Both the position numbers and the translations under genes were made by a program. The notes below the pieces were generated by a model. That model searched no databases. It had not been told where the DNA came from and was given only the letters and a program-made list of their open reading frames with translations. A stretch of 64,000 bases of DNA from Leptotrichia buccalis C-1013-b (GTDB lineage Bacteria > Fusobacteriota > Fusobacteriia > Fusobacteriales > Leptotrichiaceae): the NCBI RefSeq assembly GCF_000023905.1, contig NC_013192.1:744001-808000 (forward strand), written 5' to 3'. Shown piece after piece: positions 8,548 to 17,002 of this stretch. Positions within the stretch are counted from its first letter, which is position 1; each line of letters opens with the position of its first letter.

Positions 8548-9222
8548 ATGAATAAATATAAATTTTTAGGTGGAATTTTGCATTTTATATATAGATTTCT
8601 CAGTTTTCTGACACGAAAAGAATATTTTTATGCAGATGGAGTCCAAATGAATAATCCAAATATCATAGTTTTCTGGCATAGAAAAATTTTTACAGTTTGT
8701 AATGCTACAAGAATTGTTAAAAAAAAGGCTTCTATGGTAAGTGCTTCAAAAGATGGAGAAATATTATCTGAAGTACTTAGAAGAGAAGGAAATGAACTTA
8801 TTAGAGGTTCATCCAACAAAGATAATATAAAAAGTTTGAAAGAAGCTATGAAATATGCAAAAAAAAAATATGGTCTAGGAATCGCAATAGATGGTCCAAA
8901 CGGCCCCATTTTTGAGCCAAAGTCAGGTGCAATTTTTATAGCACAAAGAACAGGAATGCCAATTGTTCCAGTTAGTTCTTATTGTAGTAGAAAATGGATT
9001 TTTAAAAAAATGTGGGATAAACTCGAAATACCAATGCCGTTTGCCAAATGTGTTCATTATGTTGCAGAGCCATTTTATTTATCAAAGGAAACTTCTTTGG
9101 AAGAATCGACAGAACTAGTAAAAAAAAGAATACATGATGCAGGATACAAAGCATTTGAAATTTATAATAAAAAATATAATAAAGGAAAAAATATCGAATT
9201 TAATGAAGAAAATTTTAAATAA
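8548..9222 (+). CDS. DUF374 lysophospholipid acyltransferase-like protein
   Basis: 224 residues matching the DUF374 branch of the LPLAT superfamily. Landmarks are VFWHRKIFTVCNA (the HxxxxD-like box), MVSASKDGEILSEVLRREGNELIRGSS, and GIAIDGPNGPIFEPKSGAIFIAQRTGMPIVPVS. In other diderms this family lies with Kdo transferase and lipid A genes, so a role in LPS lipid biogenesis is likely but not shown. GGGAGA is 5 bases before ATG 8548; ATG 8536 would add four residues but has no ribosome site. The N-terminal 20 residues are hydrophobic and probably anchor it to the inner membrane. Confidence 0.8.
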   Translation: MNKYKFLGGILHFIYRFLSFLTRKEYFYADGVQMNNPNIIVFWHRKIFTVCNATRIVKKKASMVSASKDGEILSEVLRREGNELIRGSSNKDNIKSLKEAMKYAKKKYGLGIAIDGPNGPIFEPKSGAIFIAQRTGMPIVPVSSYCSRKWIFKKMWDKLEIPMPFAKCVHYVAEPFYLSKETSLEESTELVKKRIHDAGYKAFEIYNKKYNKGKNIEFNEENFK

Positions 9223-9288
9223 ATAATAATTTATGAAATCGAGATACGAGTATAAATAAATTATAAAATCAGAAGGAGGAAATAAAAT

Positions 9289-11190
9289 ATGTCAAAACCA
9301 TTTTACATAACAACACCAATTTATTATCCCAACGCGGCACCACACGTCGGAACAGCCTACACAACTATAATCTGTGATGTTGTAGCTAGATACAAAAGAT
9401 TAGCTGGGGAAGAAGTTGGCTTTATGACTGGAGTCGATGAACATGGACAGAAAATTCAGGAAGCAGCTGAAAAAAATGGATTCACACCACAGCAATGGGT
9501 AGATAAAATGTCTCTTAATTTTACAACTTTATGGGGGAAATTAAATATTTCAAATACAGATTTTTTAAGAACGACGCAGGAAAGACATTTGAAAACTGTA
9601 AGGGAAATAATAAAAAAAGTGCATGACAAGGGAGATATTTACAGAGGAGAGTATGTTGGTAAATACAGCGTTTCTGAAGAAACTTTTGTTCCTGAAAATC
9701 AGCTTGTTGATGGAAAATATATGGGAAAAGAAGTCATTGATGTAAAAGAAACTTCGTATTTTTTTAAATTATCCAAATATGAAAATGCGTTATTGGAACA
9801 TATTGAAAAAAATCCTGATTTTATAAAGCCTGAAGGAAAGAAAAATGAAGTAATTGCCTTTATAAAGCAAGGACTTCAAGATTTATCAATTTCAAGAACT
9901 ACATTTGACTGGGGAATACCATTAGAACTTGAAGAAGGACACATAATTTATGTGTGGTTTGATGCTTTGAATATTTATTTAACTGGAGCAGGATTTTCAA
10001 CTGATACAGAGAAATTTGATAAATTCTGGACAAATGGAACAGTGAATCACGTTGTTGGAAAAGATATTTTGAGATTTCATGCGATTATCTGGCCTGCGAT
10101 GTTAATGTCGGCTGGAATAAAATTGCCTGACACGATTGCAGCACACGGATGGTGGACTGTGGAAGGTGAAAAAATGTCAAAATCTCTTGGAAATGTTGTT
10201 AATCCAGAGGAAGAAGTTGAAAAATACGGTCTTGATGCTTTTAGATATTATCTGATGAGAGAGGCGACTTTTGGGCAGGATGCCGATTATTCTAAAAAAG
10301 CAATGGTTCAGAGAATAAATGCCGATTTGGCAAACGATTTGGGAAATCTTTTAAACAGAACGATTGGAATGCAAAAGAAATATTTTAATTCAGAAGTTGT
10401 GTTAAATGAAGTTGAAGAAAGTTTTGATATTGAAGTTAAGGAATTATGGAAAATTACGTTGACTGATTTGGATAAACATATAAATAATTATCAATTTTCT
10501 GAAGCACTAAAAGACATTTGGAAATTTATTTCAAGAATGAATAAATATATTGATGAATGTGAGCCTTGGAAACTTTCAAAGGATGAGAGCCAGAAGGATA
10601 GATTATCGACTGTTATGTACAATTTAGTTGATTCTCTTTATAAAATTGCAGTGCTGATTTCACCGTTTATGCCTGAAACTGCACAAAAAATGATAAATCA
10701 ATTAGGACTTGACAAAGATGTTGCAAAATTACATATAAGTGATATAAAGGACTGGAAAAGTTATCCTGTTGGAAATAAATTAAATGAGGCAGTTCCGTTG
10801 TTCCCAAGAATTGAGCTGGAAGAAGAGCCTAAAAAAGAATACAACGAGAACTTGAAAATCGAAAATCCGATTACGATAGATGATTTTAATAAAATTGAAA
10901 TAAAAGTCGTTCAAATTGAAAAGGTAGAGAAAATTGAAAATGCGGATAAATTGTTAAAATTCATTGTAAATACAGGGAAAGAGAAGAGACAGATTATTTC
11001 TGGGATTGCAAAATGGTATCCAAATGAACAGGAATTAGTTGGGAAAAAAGTACAGGCTGTGCTAAATTTAAATCCAGTTGAGTTAAAAGGTGAACTGTCA
11101 CAAGGAATGCTTTTAACAACAGTAGAAAAGAAAAAAACAAAATTAGTAGTTGTAAATGATGAAGTAAAAATTGGAGCTACTGTAAAATAA
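9289..11190 (+). CDS. metG: Methionyl-tRNA synthetase with C-terminal tRNA-binding domain
   Basis: Charges tRNA-Met. The HIGH-type motif PNAAPHVGTAYTT lies near residue 15-27 and KMSKS is at 295-299. An anticodon-binding domain follows, and the C-terminal region (about 530-633, FNKIEIKVVQIEKVEKIENADKLLKF) is the EMAP/Trbp111-like tRNA-binding dimer domain. In the insertion domain, the place where Bacillus-type enzymes carry the CPxC zinc knuckle reads DGKYMGKEVIDV, without cysteines. This suggests a zinc-free form. An AGGAGG ribosome site precedes the ATG. Confidence 0.96.
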   Translation: MSKPFYITTPIYYPNAAPHVGTAYTTIICDVVARYKRLAGEEVGFMTGVDEHGQKIQEAAEKNGFTPQQWVDKMSLNFTTLWGKLNISNTDFLRTTQERHLKTVREIIKKVHDKGDIYRGEYVGKYSVSEETFVPENQLVDGKYMGKEVIDVKETSYFFKLSKYENALLEHIEKNPDFIKPEGKKNEVIAFIKQGLQDLSISRTTFDWGIPLELEEGHIIYVWFDALNIYLTGAGFSTDTEKFDKFWTNGTVNHVVGKDILRFHAIIWPAMLMSAGIKLPDTIAAHGWWTVEGEKMSKSLGNVVNPEEEVEKYGLDAFRYYLMREATFGQDADYSKKAMVQRINADLANDLGNLLNRTIGMQKKYFNSEVVLNEVEESFDIEVKELWKITLTDLDKHINNYQFSEALKDIWKFISRMNKYIDECEPWKLSKDESQKDRLSTVMYNLVDSLYKIAVLISPFMPETAQKMINQLGLDKDVAKLHISDIKDWKSYPVGNKLNEAVPLFPRIELEEEPKKEYNENLKIENPITIDDFNKIEIKVVQIEKVEKIENADKLLKFIVNTGKEKRQIISGIAKWYPNEQELVGKKVQAVLNLNPVELKGELSQGMLLTTVEKKKTKLVVVNDEVKIGATVK

Positions 11191-11263
11191 AATTATAAAA
11201 AATATTTGAGTAAAAAGACAAAAGTGGGGAGAATTTTTAAAAGATAGGAAATGTGATAAAAGT

Positions 11264-12649
11264 ATGAAAAAATCTATATATATATTATTTGTATTATTAC
11301 TTTTAGTATCTTGCTCAAAAAATAACAATGGTTATGATGCACTTGAAAAAAGTCTTATTGGGATTTTAGAAAAAAAAGATTACGGATATATAATGAAAAA
11401 TTTGAATGAATCAGCAAAGGCAGGAAATGAAGATGTTTACGGGCTTGCCTACACTTATTTAGCTGAAAATGGAACAGCGTTTTTTAATGAATATATGAAA
11501 AAAAGTAAAGGAATTGCTGAATATTATGAAGCACTTCGATTACAGGAGACAAATGGAGATGAAACTCGAATTTTAGATTTGCTGGAAAGTGCGGCAAAGC
11601 AGGGAAACATAAAAGCTTACTATATGATTGGAAATATTTATGAAAATAAATTAGAATTTACAAAAGCTCAGGAATATTTAAAAAAAGGTAGAGATGCTGG
11701 AGAGATTTACTCACTTTATTCTTATGAGTACAATAAAAATTTAACGAATTTCTATAAGAAAATTGAAGAATTAAATAAAAAATTAAATGATGGAAATATT
11801 TCGACGGAAGAAAAAAAGGAATTGGGGACACTAGTTTTAGAAAAAGTTTCTAATTATGAAAAAGCGTACGATATCTTAAAAGACTTTTTATCAGAAAATT
11901 ATTCACCAGCACTTTATGCAAAAGCAAAATTGCTAGAAAAGGATGATAAAGAGGAAGAAGCAGTTCAAATTTATAATCAGATATTTTTACAAAATAAGTA
12001 TTATCTGGCAGCATTCGAGCTGGCTTCAAGACTTGTAAAAAATGAAAAAAACTATGATTTAGCACTAAAAGTGCTGGATGATACAAAATCAGATGAAGTT
12101 CTTATTTTAGGATACAAAGGATTTATTTTTGAAAATCTAAAAGATTTTACTAAAGCTGAAGATTTTTATCAAAAAGCCGCAAGTAAAAACGATATTGACT
12201 CAATGAATTATTTGGGACGTTTATACGAAACTAAAAAAGAAATGAAAAAGGCTAAGGATATTTATAATAGAGCATATTTGTTAGGGTCAATTTCAGCTGG
12301 CTACAAACTTGCCTATATTTTGGAAGATGAAGAAAAGGAAAAAAATCCAGAAAAAACAGAAGACGGCGTAAAACAAAGTAAAGAAGCCAAAAAAATATTA
12401 GAAAGATTATCAAATAGTGGCGATGATTATTCAATGGTTGATTTAAGCCTCTATTATCCTGAAACTGACAAAATGGTAAGAATTCTAAATTTAGCAGCAG
12501 CAGCAAAATTAAATACAACAGCTTTTTACAATTTAGGAGTTTACTATTATAATCAAAAAAATAAAGATAAATCAAAATTCTATTTTAGAGTTGCAAAAGA
12601 AAACGGATATGATATTGGTGAAGTTTTTAATGCATATATTACAGAATAA
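11264..12649 (+). CDS. Lipoprotein with Sel1/TPR-like helical repeats
   Basis: 461 residues with a lipoprotein signal peptide: KK charge, hydrophobic core and lipobox LVSC with Cys17. The mature part is a solenoid of Sel1/TPR-like units, for example AKQGNIKAYYMIGNIYENKLEFTKAQEYLKKGRDAG and SKNDIDSMNYLGRLYETKKEMKKAKDIYNRAYLLG, ending in NTTAFYNLGVYYYNQKNKDKSKFYFRVAKENG. Such proteins scaffold protein-protein contacts in the envelope. The partner is unknown. The ribosome site is weak (GGAAATGTGAT), suggesting low expression. Confidence 0.82.
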   Translation: MKKSIYILFVLLLLVSCSKNNNGYDALEKSLIGILEKKDYGYIMKNLNESAKAGNEDVYGLAYTYLAENGTAFFNEYMKKSKGIAEYYEALRLQETNGDETRILDLLESAAKQGNIKAYYMIGNIYENKLEFTKAQEYLKKGRDAGEIYSLYSYEYNKNLTNFYKKIEELNKKLNDGNISTEEKKELGTLVLEKVSNYEKAYDILKDFLSENYSPALYAKAKLLEKDDKEEEAVQIYNQIFLQNKYYLAAFELASRLVKNEKNYDLALKVLDDTKSDEVLILGYKGFIFENLKDFTKAEDFYQKAASKNDIDSMNYLGRLYETKKEMKKAKDIYNRAYLLGSISAGYKLAYILEDEEKEKNPEKTEDGVKQSKEAKKILERLSNSGDDYSMVDLSLYYPETDKMVRILNLAAAAKLNTTAFYNLGVYYYNQKNKDKSKFYFRVAKENGYDIGEVFNAYITE

Positions 12650-12680
12650 AAAAATATTAAAATATTTTATTTGTTTTAAT

Positions 12681-12709
12681 ATGAAATTCTAATAATAGTA
12701 ATGTATAAT
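12681..12709 (+). promoter_or_regulatory. Possible promoter of the TlpA-like lipoprotein gene
   Basis: A perfect TATAAT (12704-12709) with a weak ATGAAA 17 nt upstream. It lies 87 bp before the gene in the spacer after the Sel1 lipoprotein. Confidence 0.4.
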
Positions 12710-12795
12710 TGTACAGTAAATTATTTAAAAATTAAGTTTTATTCTTTTAATTACGAATTTGATTTAAACAATAAAAATTTAGAAAAGGAGAGAAA

Positions 12796-13293
12796 ATGAA
12801 AAAAATAATTTTAATAATGTCATTACTCTTACTATTTGTAGTATCTTGTGGAGCATCCAAAGTATTTAGCGTTGATGTGGAAGGAAAAGGAGAAATTCCA
12901 AATTTTGAATTGAAGGATTTGAATGGGAAAAAAACTGAAAGTAAGAAAATATTTCAAAATGGTAAAAAAACATTATTTATCATAGCTGCAGAATGGTGTC
13001 CACATTGCAAACAAGAAATGCCTGAAGTGCAAAAATTCTATGATGCAAATAAGGATAAAGTAAATGTTGTTGTAGTATATTCAAATGCTCAGTCTAATTT
13101 GGGAAAAGTACAGAGGTATGTAAAGGATAATGGTTATACATTTCCTATATACTATGATGAAGAAGGATATATTACCAGTGGATTTGGTCTTGATGCATTT
13201 CCATTTAACTTAAAGATAAATAATAATAAAATTGAAGAAAAACTTGAATTACCAATTGATTTAGAATCATTAACAGCTGCATTTGCAAAATAA
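12796..13293 (+). CDS. TlpA/ResA-like thioredoxin-fold lipoprotein
   Basis: 165 residues. It has a lipoprotein signal (lipobox VVSC, Cys18), so the thioredoxin domain is anchored to a membrane and faces the envelope. The active site EWCPHCKQEMPE carries Cys68 and Cys71. The fold continues with VVVVYSNAQSNLGKVQRYVKDNGYTFPIYYD and a cis-Pro-type loop near AFPFNL. It is probably a thiol-disulfide oxidoreductase that reduces or repairs envelope proteins. The CPHC dipeptide differs from the usual CxPC. AAAGGAGAG precedes the ATG. It lies just upstream of rpsO but is transcribed separately. Confidence 0.85.
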   Translation: MKKIILIMSLLLLFVVSCGASKVFSVDVEGKGEIPNFELKDLNGKKTESKKIFQNGKKTLFIIAAEWCPHCKQEMPEVQKFYDANKDKVNVVVVYSNAQSNLGKVQRYVKDNGYTFPIYYDEEGYITSGFGLDAFPFNLKINNNKIEEKLELPIDLESLTAAFAK

Positions 13294-13297
13294 AATC

Positions 13298-13326
13298 TTT
13301 ACAAATAAAAAAATATGTGTTAGAAT
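13298..13326 (+). promoter_or_regulatory. Promoter of rpsO
   Basis: TTTACA, a 17-nt spacer and TAGAAT with TGT before the -10. It begins 5 bp after the preceding stop. Transcription would start near 13333, leaving about 70 nt of leader. Confidence 0.7.
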
Positions 13327-13346
13327 AACACTTGAATTTATACTAT

Positions 13347-13370
13347 GAACATAAGTTTGCCGTTATGTTC
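13347..13370 (+). promoter_or_regulatory. Hairpin in the rpsO leader, candidate S15 autoregulatory site
   Basis: GAACATAA (13347-13354) pairs perfectly with TTATGTTC (13363-13370) around an 8-nt loop, GTTTGCCG. No T-run follows, so it is not a terminator. In several bacteria S15 binds its own mRNA leader; that this hairpin does so is inference. Confidence 0.4.
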
Positions 13371-13404
13371 TTGGTTTAAATAATAAATATCAGGAGGAAA
13401 TAAA

Positions 13405-13668
13405 ATGGCATTAAAACCAAAAAAAGAAATTGTTGAAGCATTCGGAAAAAATGCTCAAGATACAGGGTCTGCTGAAGTTCAAGTAGCATTACTTACAGAC
13501 AGAATCAGTCATTTAACAGCTCACTTGAAAGTACATCCTAAAGATGTTCACTCAAGAGTGGGATTATTAAAAATGGTTGGTAAAAGAAGAAGATTATTAA
13601 ACTATATTAAAAATAGAAATGTTGATGATTACAGATCATTAATTGAAAAATTAGGAATCAGAAAATAG
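13405..13668 (+). CDS. rpsO: 30S ribosomal protein S15
   Basis: 87 residues, full length. Binds 16S rRNA h22 and nucleates assembly of the 30S platform. Conserved features are [16 protein letters not shown], the [15 protein letters not shown] loop and [23 protein letters not shown]. An AGGAGG ribosome site precedes the ATG. It has its own promoter, leader hairpin and terminator, so it is a single-gene transcript. The polynucleotide phosphorylase gene that often follows it is absent here. Confidence 0.98.
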   Translation: MALKPKKEIVEAFGKNAQDTGSAEVQVALLTDRISHLTAHLKVHPKDVHSRVGLLKMVGKRRRLLNYIKNRNVDDYRSLIEKLGIRK

Positions 13669-13679
13669 TAAGTAAAAAG

Positions 13680-13710
13680 AAAAGAGCGTATTTATGTATG
13701 CTCTTTTTTT
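13680..13710 (+). terminator. Rho-independent terminator of rpsO
   Basis: An 11-bp stem (AAAAGAGCGTA with TATGCTCTTTT, one G-U pair), a 6-nt loop and a run of T. Confidence 0.88.
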
Positions 13711-13739
13711 AAAAATTTTAAGGAGTTAGAATAAATAAA

Positions 13740-14603
13740 ATGGGATATAAGACAAGCGAGAAAATATCAGGATTTTTTGTAATTTTATTAAAAAAATTTT
13801 TGTCAATTTTTTCTCTTAAAGTTAGATATAAAATTTTTGAAAATCTTGGAGTAATTGTCTATCATCTTATAAAAAAAAGACGGTTGCTTGCGATAGATAA
13901 TATAAAAAATGCTTTTCCTGAAAAAAATAAAAAGGAAGTTGAGAGAATTGCAAAAGAATCCTATAAAACTATGGGAAAAATGATTATGACTTCGATTTTT
14001 CTGGAGGAAATTACAAAGGATGGAAATACTATTGTGGAAAATGAGGAACTTATGAGACAGGCTTGTGAAAATAATGAAAAGGCTGTTTTAATTGTATCAC
14101 TTCATCTTGGTGGATTTGAAGCTGGAAGTAAAATGAGAGATATTAGAAAATTTTATGCTGTTTTCAGAAATCAGAAAAATAAAAAAATAAATGATTTAAT
14201 GACAAAATGGCGTGAAAAAGGTGGACTTAATTCATTGCCGCTACATGATAGCGATGCACTGCGAGAAGCAATAAATGAAGAGTCAATTATTGCATTAGCT
14301 TCGGATCATTATGGAAAAGATGTAAATGTAACGTTTTTTGGACGTGAAACAACAGGAGTGGCAGGTCCTGTACTGCTTTCAATAAAACATAAAATTCCGA
14401 TAGTATTGGCCTATGCGGTGTTTGACGGGGATGTAATTCGTGTAAAAAATAAGAAAATTATCGAAATTGAGAAACAGGAAAAATTAAAGGAAACAATGAG
14501 ATTTAATATGCAAAAAATTTATCATGAATTTGAAGAAATTATTAGAGAATATCCAGAGCAGTATATGTGGCAGCATAAAAGATGGAGAAATAAGAAAAAA
14601 TAG
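13740..14603 (+). CDS. LpxL/HtrB-family lipid A acyltransferase
   Basis: 287 residues of the late lipid A acyltransferase family, which adds secondary acyl chains to Kdo-lipid A. A hydrophobic N-terminus (VILLKKFLSIFSL) would anchor it in the inner membrane. The HX4(D/E) box reads HLGGFE (His122, Glu127), and ALASDHYGKDVNVTFFGRETTGVAGPVLLSIKHKIPIVLAYA follows as in LpxL/LpxM. It ends WQHKRWRNKKK, matching the family. AAGGAG lies 14 bases before the ATG, which is a wide spacing. Together with waaA and DUF374 it supports an LPS-bearing outer membrane. Confidence 0.85.
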   Translation: MGYKTSEKISGFFVILLKKFLSIFSLKVRYKIFENLGVIVYHLIKKRRLLAIDNIKNAFPEKNKKEVERIAKESYKTMGKMIMTSIFLEEITKDGNTIVENEELMRQACENNEKAVLIVSLHLGGFEAGSKMRDIRKFYAVFRNQKNKKINDLMTKWREKGGLNSLPLHDSDALREAINEESIIALASDHYGKDVNVTFFGRETTGVAGPVLLSIKHKIPIVLAYAVFDGDVIRVKNKKIIEIEKQEKLKETMRFNMQKIYHEFEEIIREYPEQYMWQHKRWRNKKK

Positions 14604-14605
14604 AG

Positions 14606-14633
14606 TAGAAAAAGTAAAAATTTATTTTTTCTA
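14606..14633 (+). terminator. AT-only hairpin after the LpxL-like gene, possible weak terminator
   Basis: TAGAAAAAGTAAA pairs with TTTATTTTTTCTA almost back to back. The right arm is itself T-rich. The hairpin sits between the stop codon and the next promoter. Confidence 0.35.
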
Positions 14634-14635
14634 AC

Positions 14636-14664
14636 TTGAATATGTGAAAAATTTATGATAAAAT
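14636..14664 (+). promoter_or_regulatory. Promoter of the small lipoprotein gene
   Basis: TTGAAT, a 17-nt spacer and TAAAAT preceded by TGA (extended -10), 28 bp before the chosen start. Confidence 0.65.
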
Positions 14665-14691
14665 TAAATGACGAAGTTTTTGGAGGAAAAT

Positions 14692-15093
14692 ATGAAAAAA
14701 TATTTATGTCTATTTATTTTGTTAATTCTTATGAGCTGTACCAGTTTAACAGCTTCTACTAACAAACCGTCTTATACTGAGACAAATATTATCAGTACCG
14801 AGATAATGAAAGTTACAGAAGATTTGAAAAAAGCTGCCAGTTCAAATGAATATGATAAATTAAAAGAAATTTTTTTACCTACATTTAAAAATAATATTAT
14901 TGTAAAAAAAATGCAAGAATACGATCTTTCAGGATTGACATTTGTTTTTTCTGATGTGAATGTCGTATCGAGAAATAAGGCAAATAGTGTAATGGTAATT
15001 AATTTTGCCACGGCAAGTAACTATTATAAAATAACTTGGAAAAAAACGGATGACAATAAATGGAAGATTTCAAATGTAGCTGAAAAAAAATAA
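14692..15093 (+). CDS. Small lipoprotein with an NTF2/SnoaL-like C-terminal half
   Basis: 133 residues from ATG 14692, chosen because GGAGG is 6 bases upstream and the lipoprotein signal then starts cleanly (lipobox LMSC, Cys16). An upstream in-frame ATG (14668) lies next to the -10 box. The mature part has a helical segment (EIMKVTEDLKKAASSNEYDKLKEIF) and a strand-rich half ending WKKTDDNKWKISNVAEKK, which resembles DUF4878/NTF2-like lipoproteins. That family call is a guess from pattern. It lies 12 bp upstream of rny and may be cotranscribed with it. Confidence 0.7.
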   Translation: MKKYLCLFILLILMSCTSLTASTNKPSYTETNIISTEIMKVTEDLKKAASSNEYDKLKEIFLPTFKNNIIVKKMQEYDLSGLTFVFSDVNVVSRNKANSVMVINFATASNYYKITWKKTDDNKWKISNVAEKK

Positions 15094-15105
15094 GAAGGGA
15101 GAAAA

Positions 15106-16680
15106 ATGAGCATATCAATAGCGATTTTGTTGATTGTTATTTTTTCTTTTTTAACTTTTTTTATAGCTTATTTTTTTGGGAGTTCAATTTTTAAGAAAAA
15201 ATACGGAGACTTGAACGAACTGGAATTAAAAATCGTTGATGCTAAAAGAAGACTTGAAACATCAAAAAAAGAAGTTGAAAGAGAAATTGAATCGTTTAGA
15301 AAAGAAGAAACATTAAAAGTAAAAGAAGAATTGTTAAATGAGAAAAAAATAGCAGATGACGAAATAAAGAAAATGAAATCAGAACTTGCTACAAAAGAAG
15401 AAAGAATTGCCAAAAAAGAAGAAACATTAGAAACAAAAATGGAACGTTTGGAAGAAAGAGAAGCTAAAAATGAGAAATACCGTGAAAAATTGTTCCGAAG
15501 AGAAAAAGAACTGGAAGAAATGATTGCAAATGAAGAAAAAGAGCTAGAAAGAATTTCAGAACTGACACAGGAAGATGCAAGAAAAATCATTTTAACCAAG
15601 CTGGAAAATGAACTGGATCATGATAAAGCTGTATTGATAAGAGACTATGAACATAATTTGGACAGGGAGAAAGATAGGATTTCCAAAAGAATTATTTCAA
15701 CTGCAATTGGAAAAGCAGCTTCAGATTATGTTGTAGATTCTACAATTTCAGTTATTCAGCTGCCAAGTGAAGAAATGAAAGGTAGAATTATTGGACGTGA
15801 AGGAAGAAATATAAGAGCCATTGAAGCTGCAACAGGAGTTGATTTAATAATTGACGATACACCTGAAGCGGTTGTACTGTCTTCATTTGATGGTGTAAGA
15901 AGAGAAGTAGCCAAAATCGCTCTTGAAAAATTAATTTCAGATGGACGTATTCACCCAACAAAAATAGAAGAAGTCGTAGCAAAGGCACAGCATGAAGTAG
16001 ATGAAAGTATATTGGATGCAGCAGAACAGGCTATTTTGGAAGTAGGCATTCCGACATTGCCACGTGAAGTTTTAAAAGTATTTGGACGTTTGAAATTTAG
16101 AACATCTTTTGGACAAAATATTTTACAGCACTCAATAGAAGTTGCACATATAGCTTCAGCTTTGGCTGCAGAAATTGGTGCAAATGTGGATATAGCCAAA
16201 AGAGCGGCATTATTACACGATATAGGAAAAGCTTTTTCACATGAACAGGAAGGTTCTCATGCTTTAAACGGTGGGGAATTTTTAAGAAAATTTTCAAAAG
16301 AAAGTGAAATAGTAATAAATGCAGTGGAAGCTCATCATAATGAAGTTGAGCAGTTAAGTATAGAAGCTGTACTAGTACAAGCGGCAGACTCTATTTCAGC
16401 ATCAAGACCAGGAGCAAGACGTGAAACATTGTCAAATTACTTGAAACGTCTTGAACAATTGGAAGAAATCGCTAATAGCCATGAAGGAATTGAAAGTTCA
16501 TATGCAATTCAGGCTGGTAGAGAATTAAGATTAATTGTTCATCCAGATAATATTGATGATGACAGAGCTACAATACTAGCTAGAGAAGTAGCAAAAGAAA
16601 TCGAAGAAAAAATGCAATATCCAGGACAGATAAAAGTTACTGTTATTAGAGAAACTAGAGCTGTGGAATATGCAAAATAA
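15106..16680 (+). CDS. rny: Ribonuclease Y
   Basis: 524 residues. The membrane-anchored endoribonuclease that starts mRNA decay in many low-GC bacteria. Domains in order: one N-terminal transmembrane helix (about 4-25), a long Glu/Lys coiled coil (about 35-170), a KH domain (about 210-275, MKGRIIGREGRNIRAIEAATG) and an HD domain with the metal pair His371-Asp372 in LLHDIGKAF. The end, VTVIRETRAVEYAK, is typical. It is followed by a strong terminator and then ymdB, the same neighbour as in Bacillus. Confidence 0.97.
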   Translation: MSISIAILLIVIFSFLTFFIAYFFGSSIFKKKYGDLNELELKIVDAKRRLETSKKEVEREIESFRKEETLKVKEELLNEKKIADDEIKKMKSELATKEERIAKKEETLETKMERLEEREAKNEKYREKLFRREKELEEMIANEEKELERISELTQEDARKIILTKLENELDHDKAVLIRDYEHNLDREKDRISKRIISTAIGKAASDYVVDSTISVIQLPSEEMKGRIIGREGRNIRAIEAATGVDLIIDDTPEAVVLSSFDGVRREVAKIALEKLISDGRIHPTKIEEVVAKAQHEVDESILDAAEQAILEVGIPTLPREVLKVFGRLKFRTSFGQNILQHSIEVAHIASALAAEIGANVDIAKRAALLHDIGKAFSHEQEGSHALNGGEFLRKFSKESEIVINAVEAHHNEVEQLSIEAVLVQAADSISASRPGARRETLSNYLKRLEQLEEIANSHEGIESSYAIQAGRELRLIVHPDNIDDDRATILAREVAKEIEEKMQYPGQIKVTVIRETRAVEYAK

Positions 16681-16697
16681 TTTTATAAAATAAAAAT

Positions 16698-16766
16698 AAG
16701 AGTTTATTTGGATTAAATGTTTTTTCAAAAAGAAAATTTTTTAATCAGTAAACTCTTTTTTCTTTG
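16698..16766 (+). terminator. Long two-tier terminator after rny
   Basis: Outer arms AAGAGTTTA and TAAACTCTT are perfect, with an inner GATTAAA/TTTAATC-type pairing. TTTTTTC follows. The spacer from here to 17002 also holds a TATAAT at 16837-16842 (without a clear -35) that may start ymdB. Nothing else is recognisable in it. Confidence 0.75.
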
Positions 16767-17002
16767 TTTTATTTCAAAATAATTTTATTATCAAAAAATA
16801 AATTAAGAAAAACTATAAAAAAACAATAATATGTAGTATAATAAATATCATAAATAAAAATACAGTAAAATCATTTTAAAACTGAATTCGAAAATTCTAT
16901 AGTTGTTTTATCCAAATTTTAGATTTATATAGTTTTTGTCAGTTCAAATTTAAAAAGGTTTGCGTATATTAGATAAAATAAAATGTAAAGGGATGATTTT
17001 AA

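Noticed and set aside
15168-15599. Long minus-strand open frame inside rny
   Set aside because: It is the antisense of the Glu/Lys-rich coiled coil. It gives a Ser/Phe-rich peptide with no ribosome site or family pattern. Similar antisense frames inside the SDR, clpB and thyA genes were left out for the same reason.
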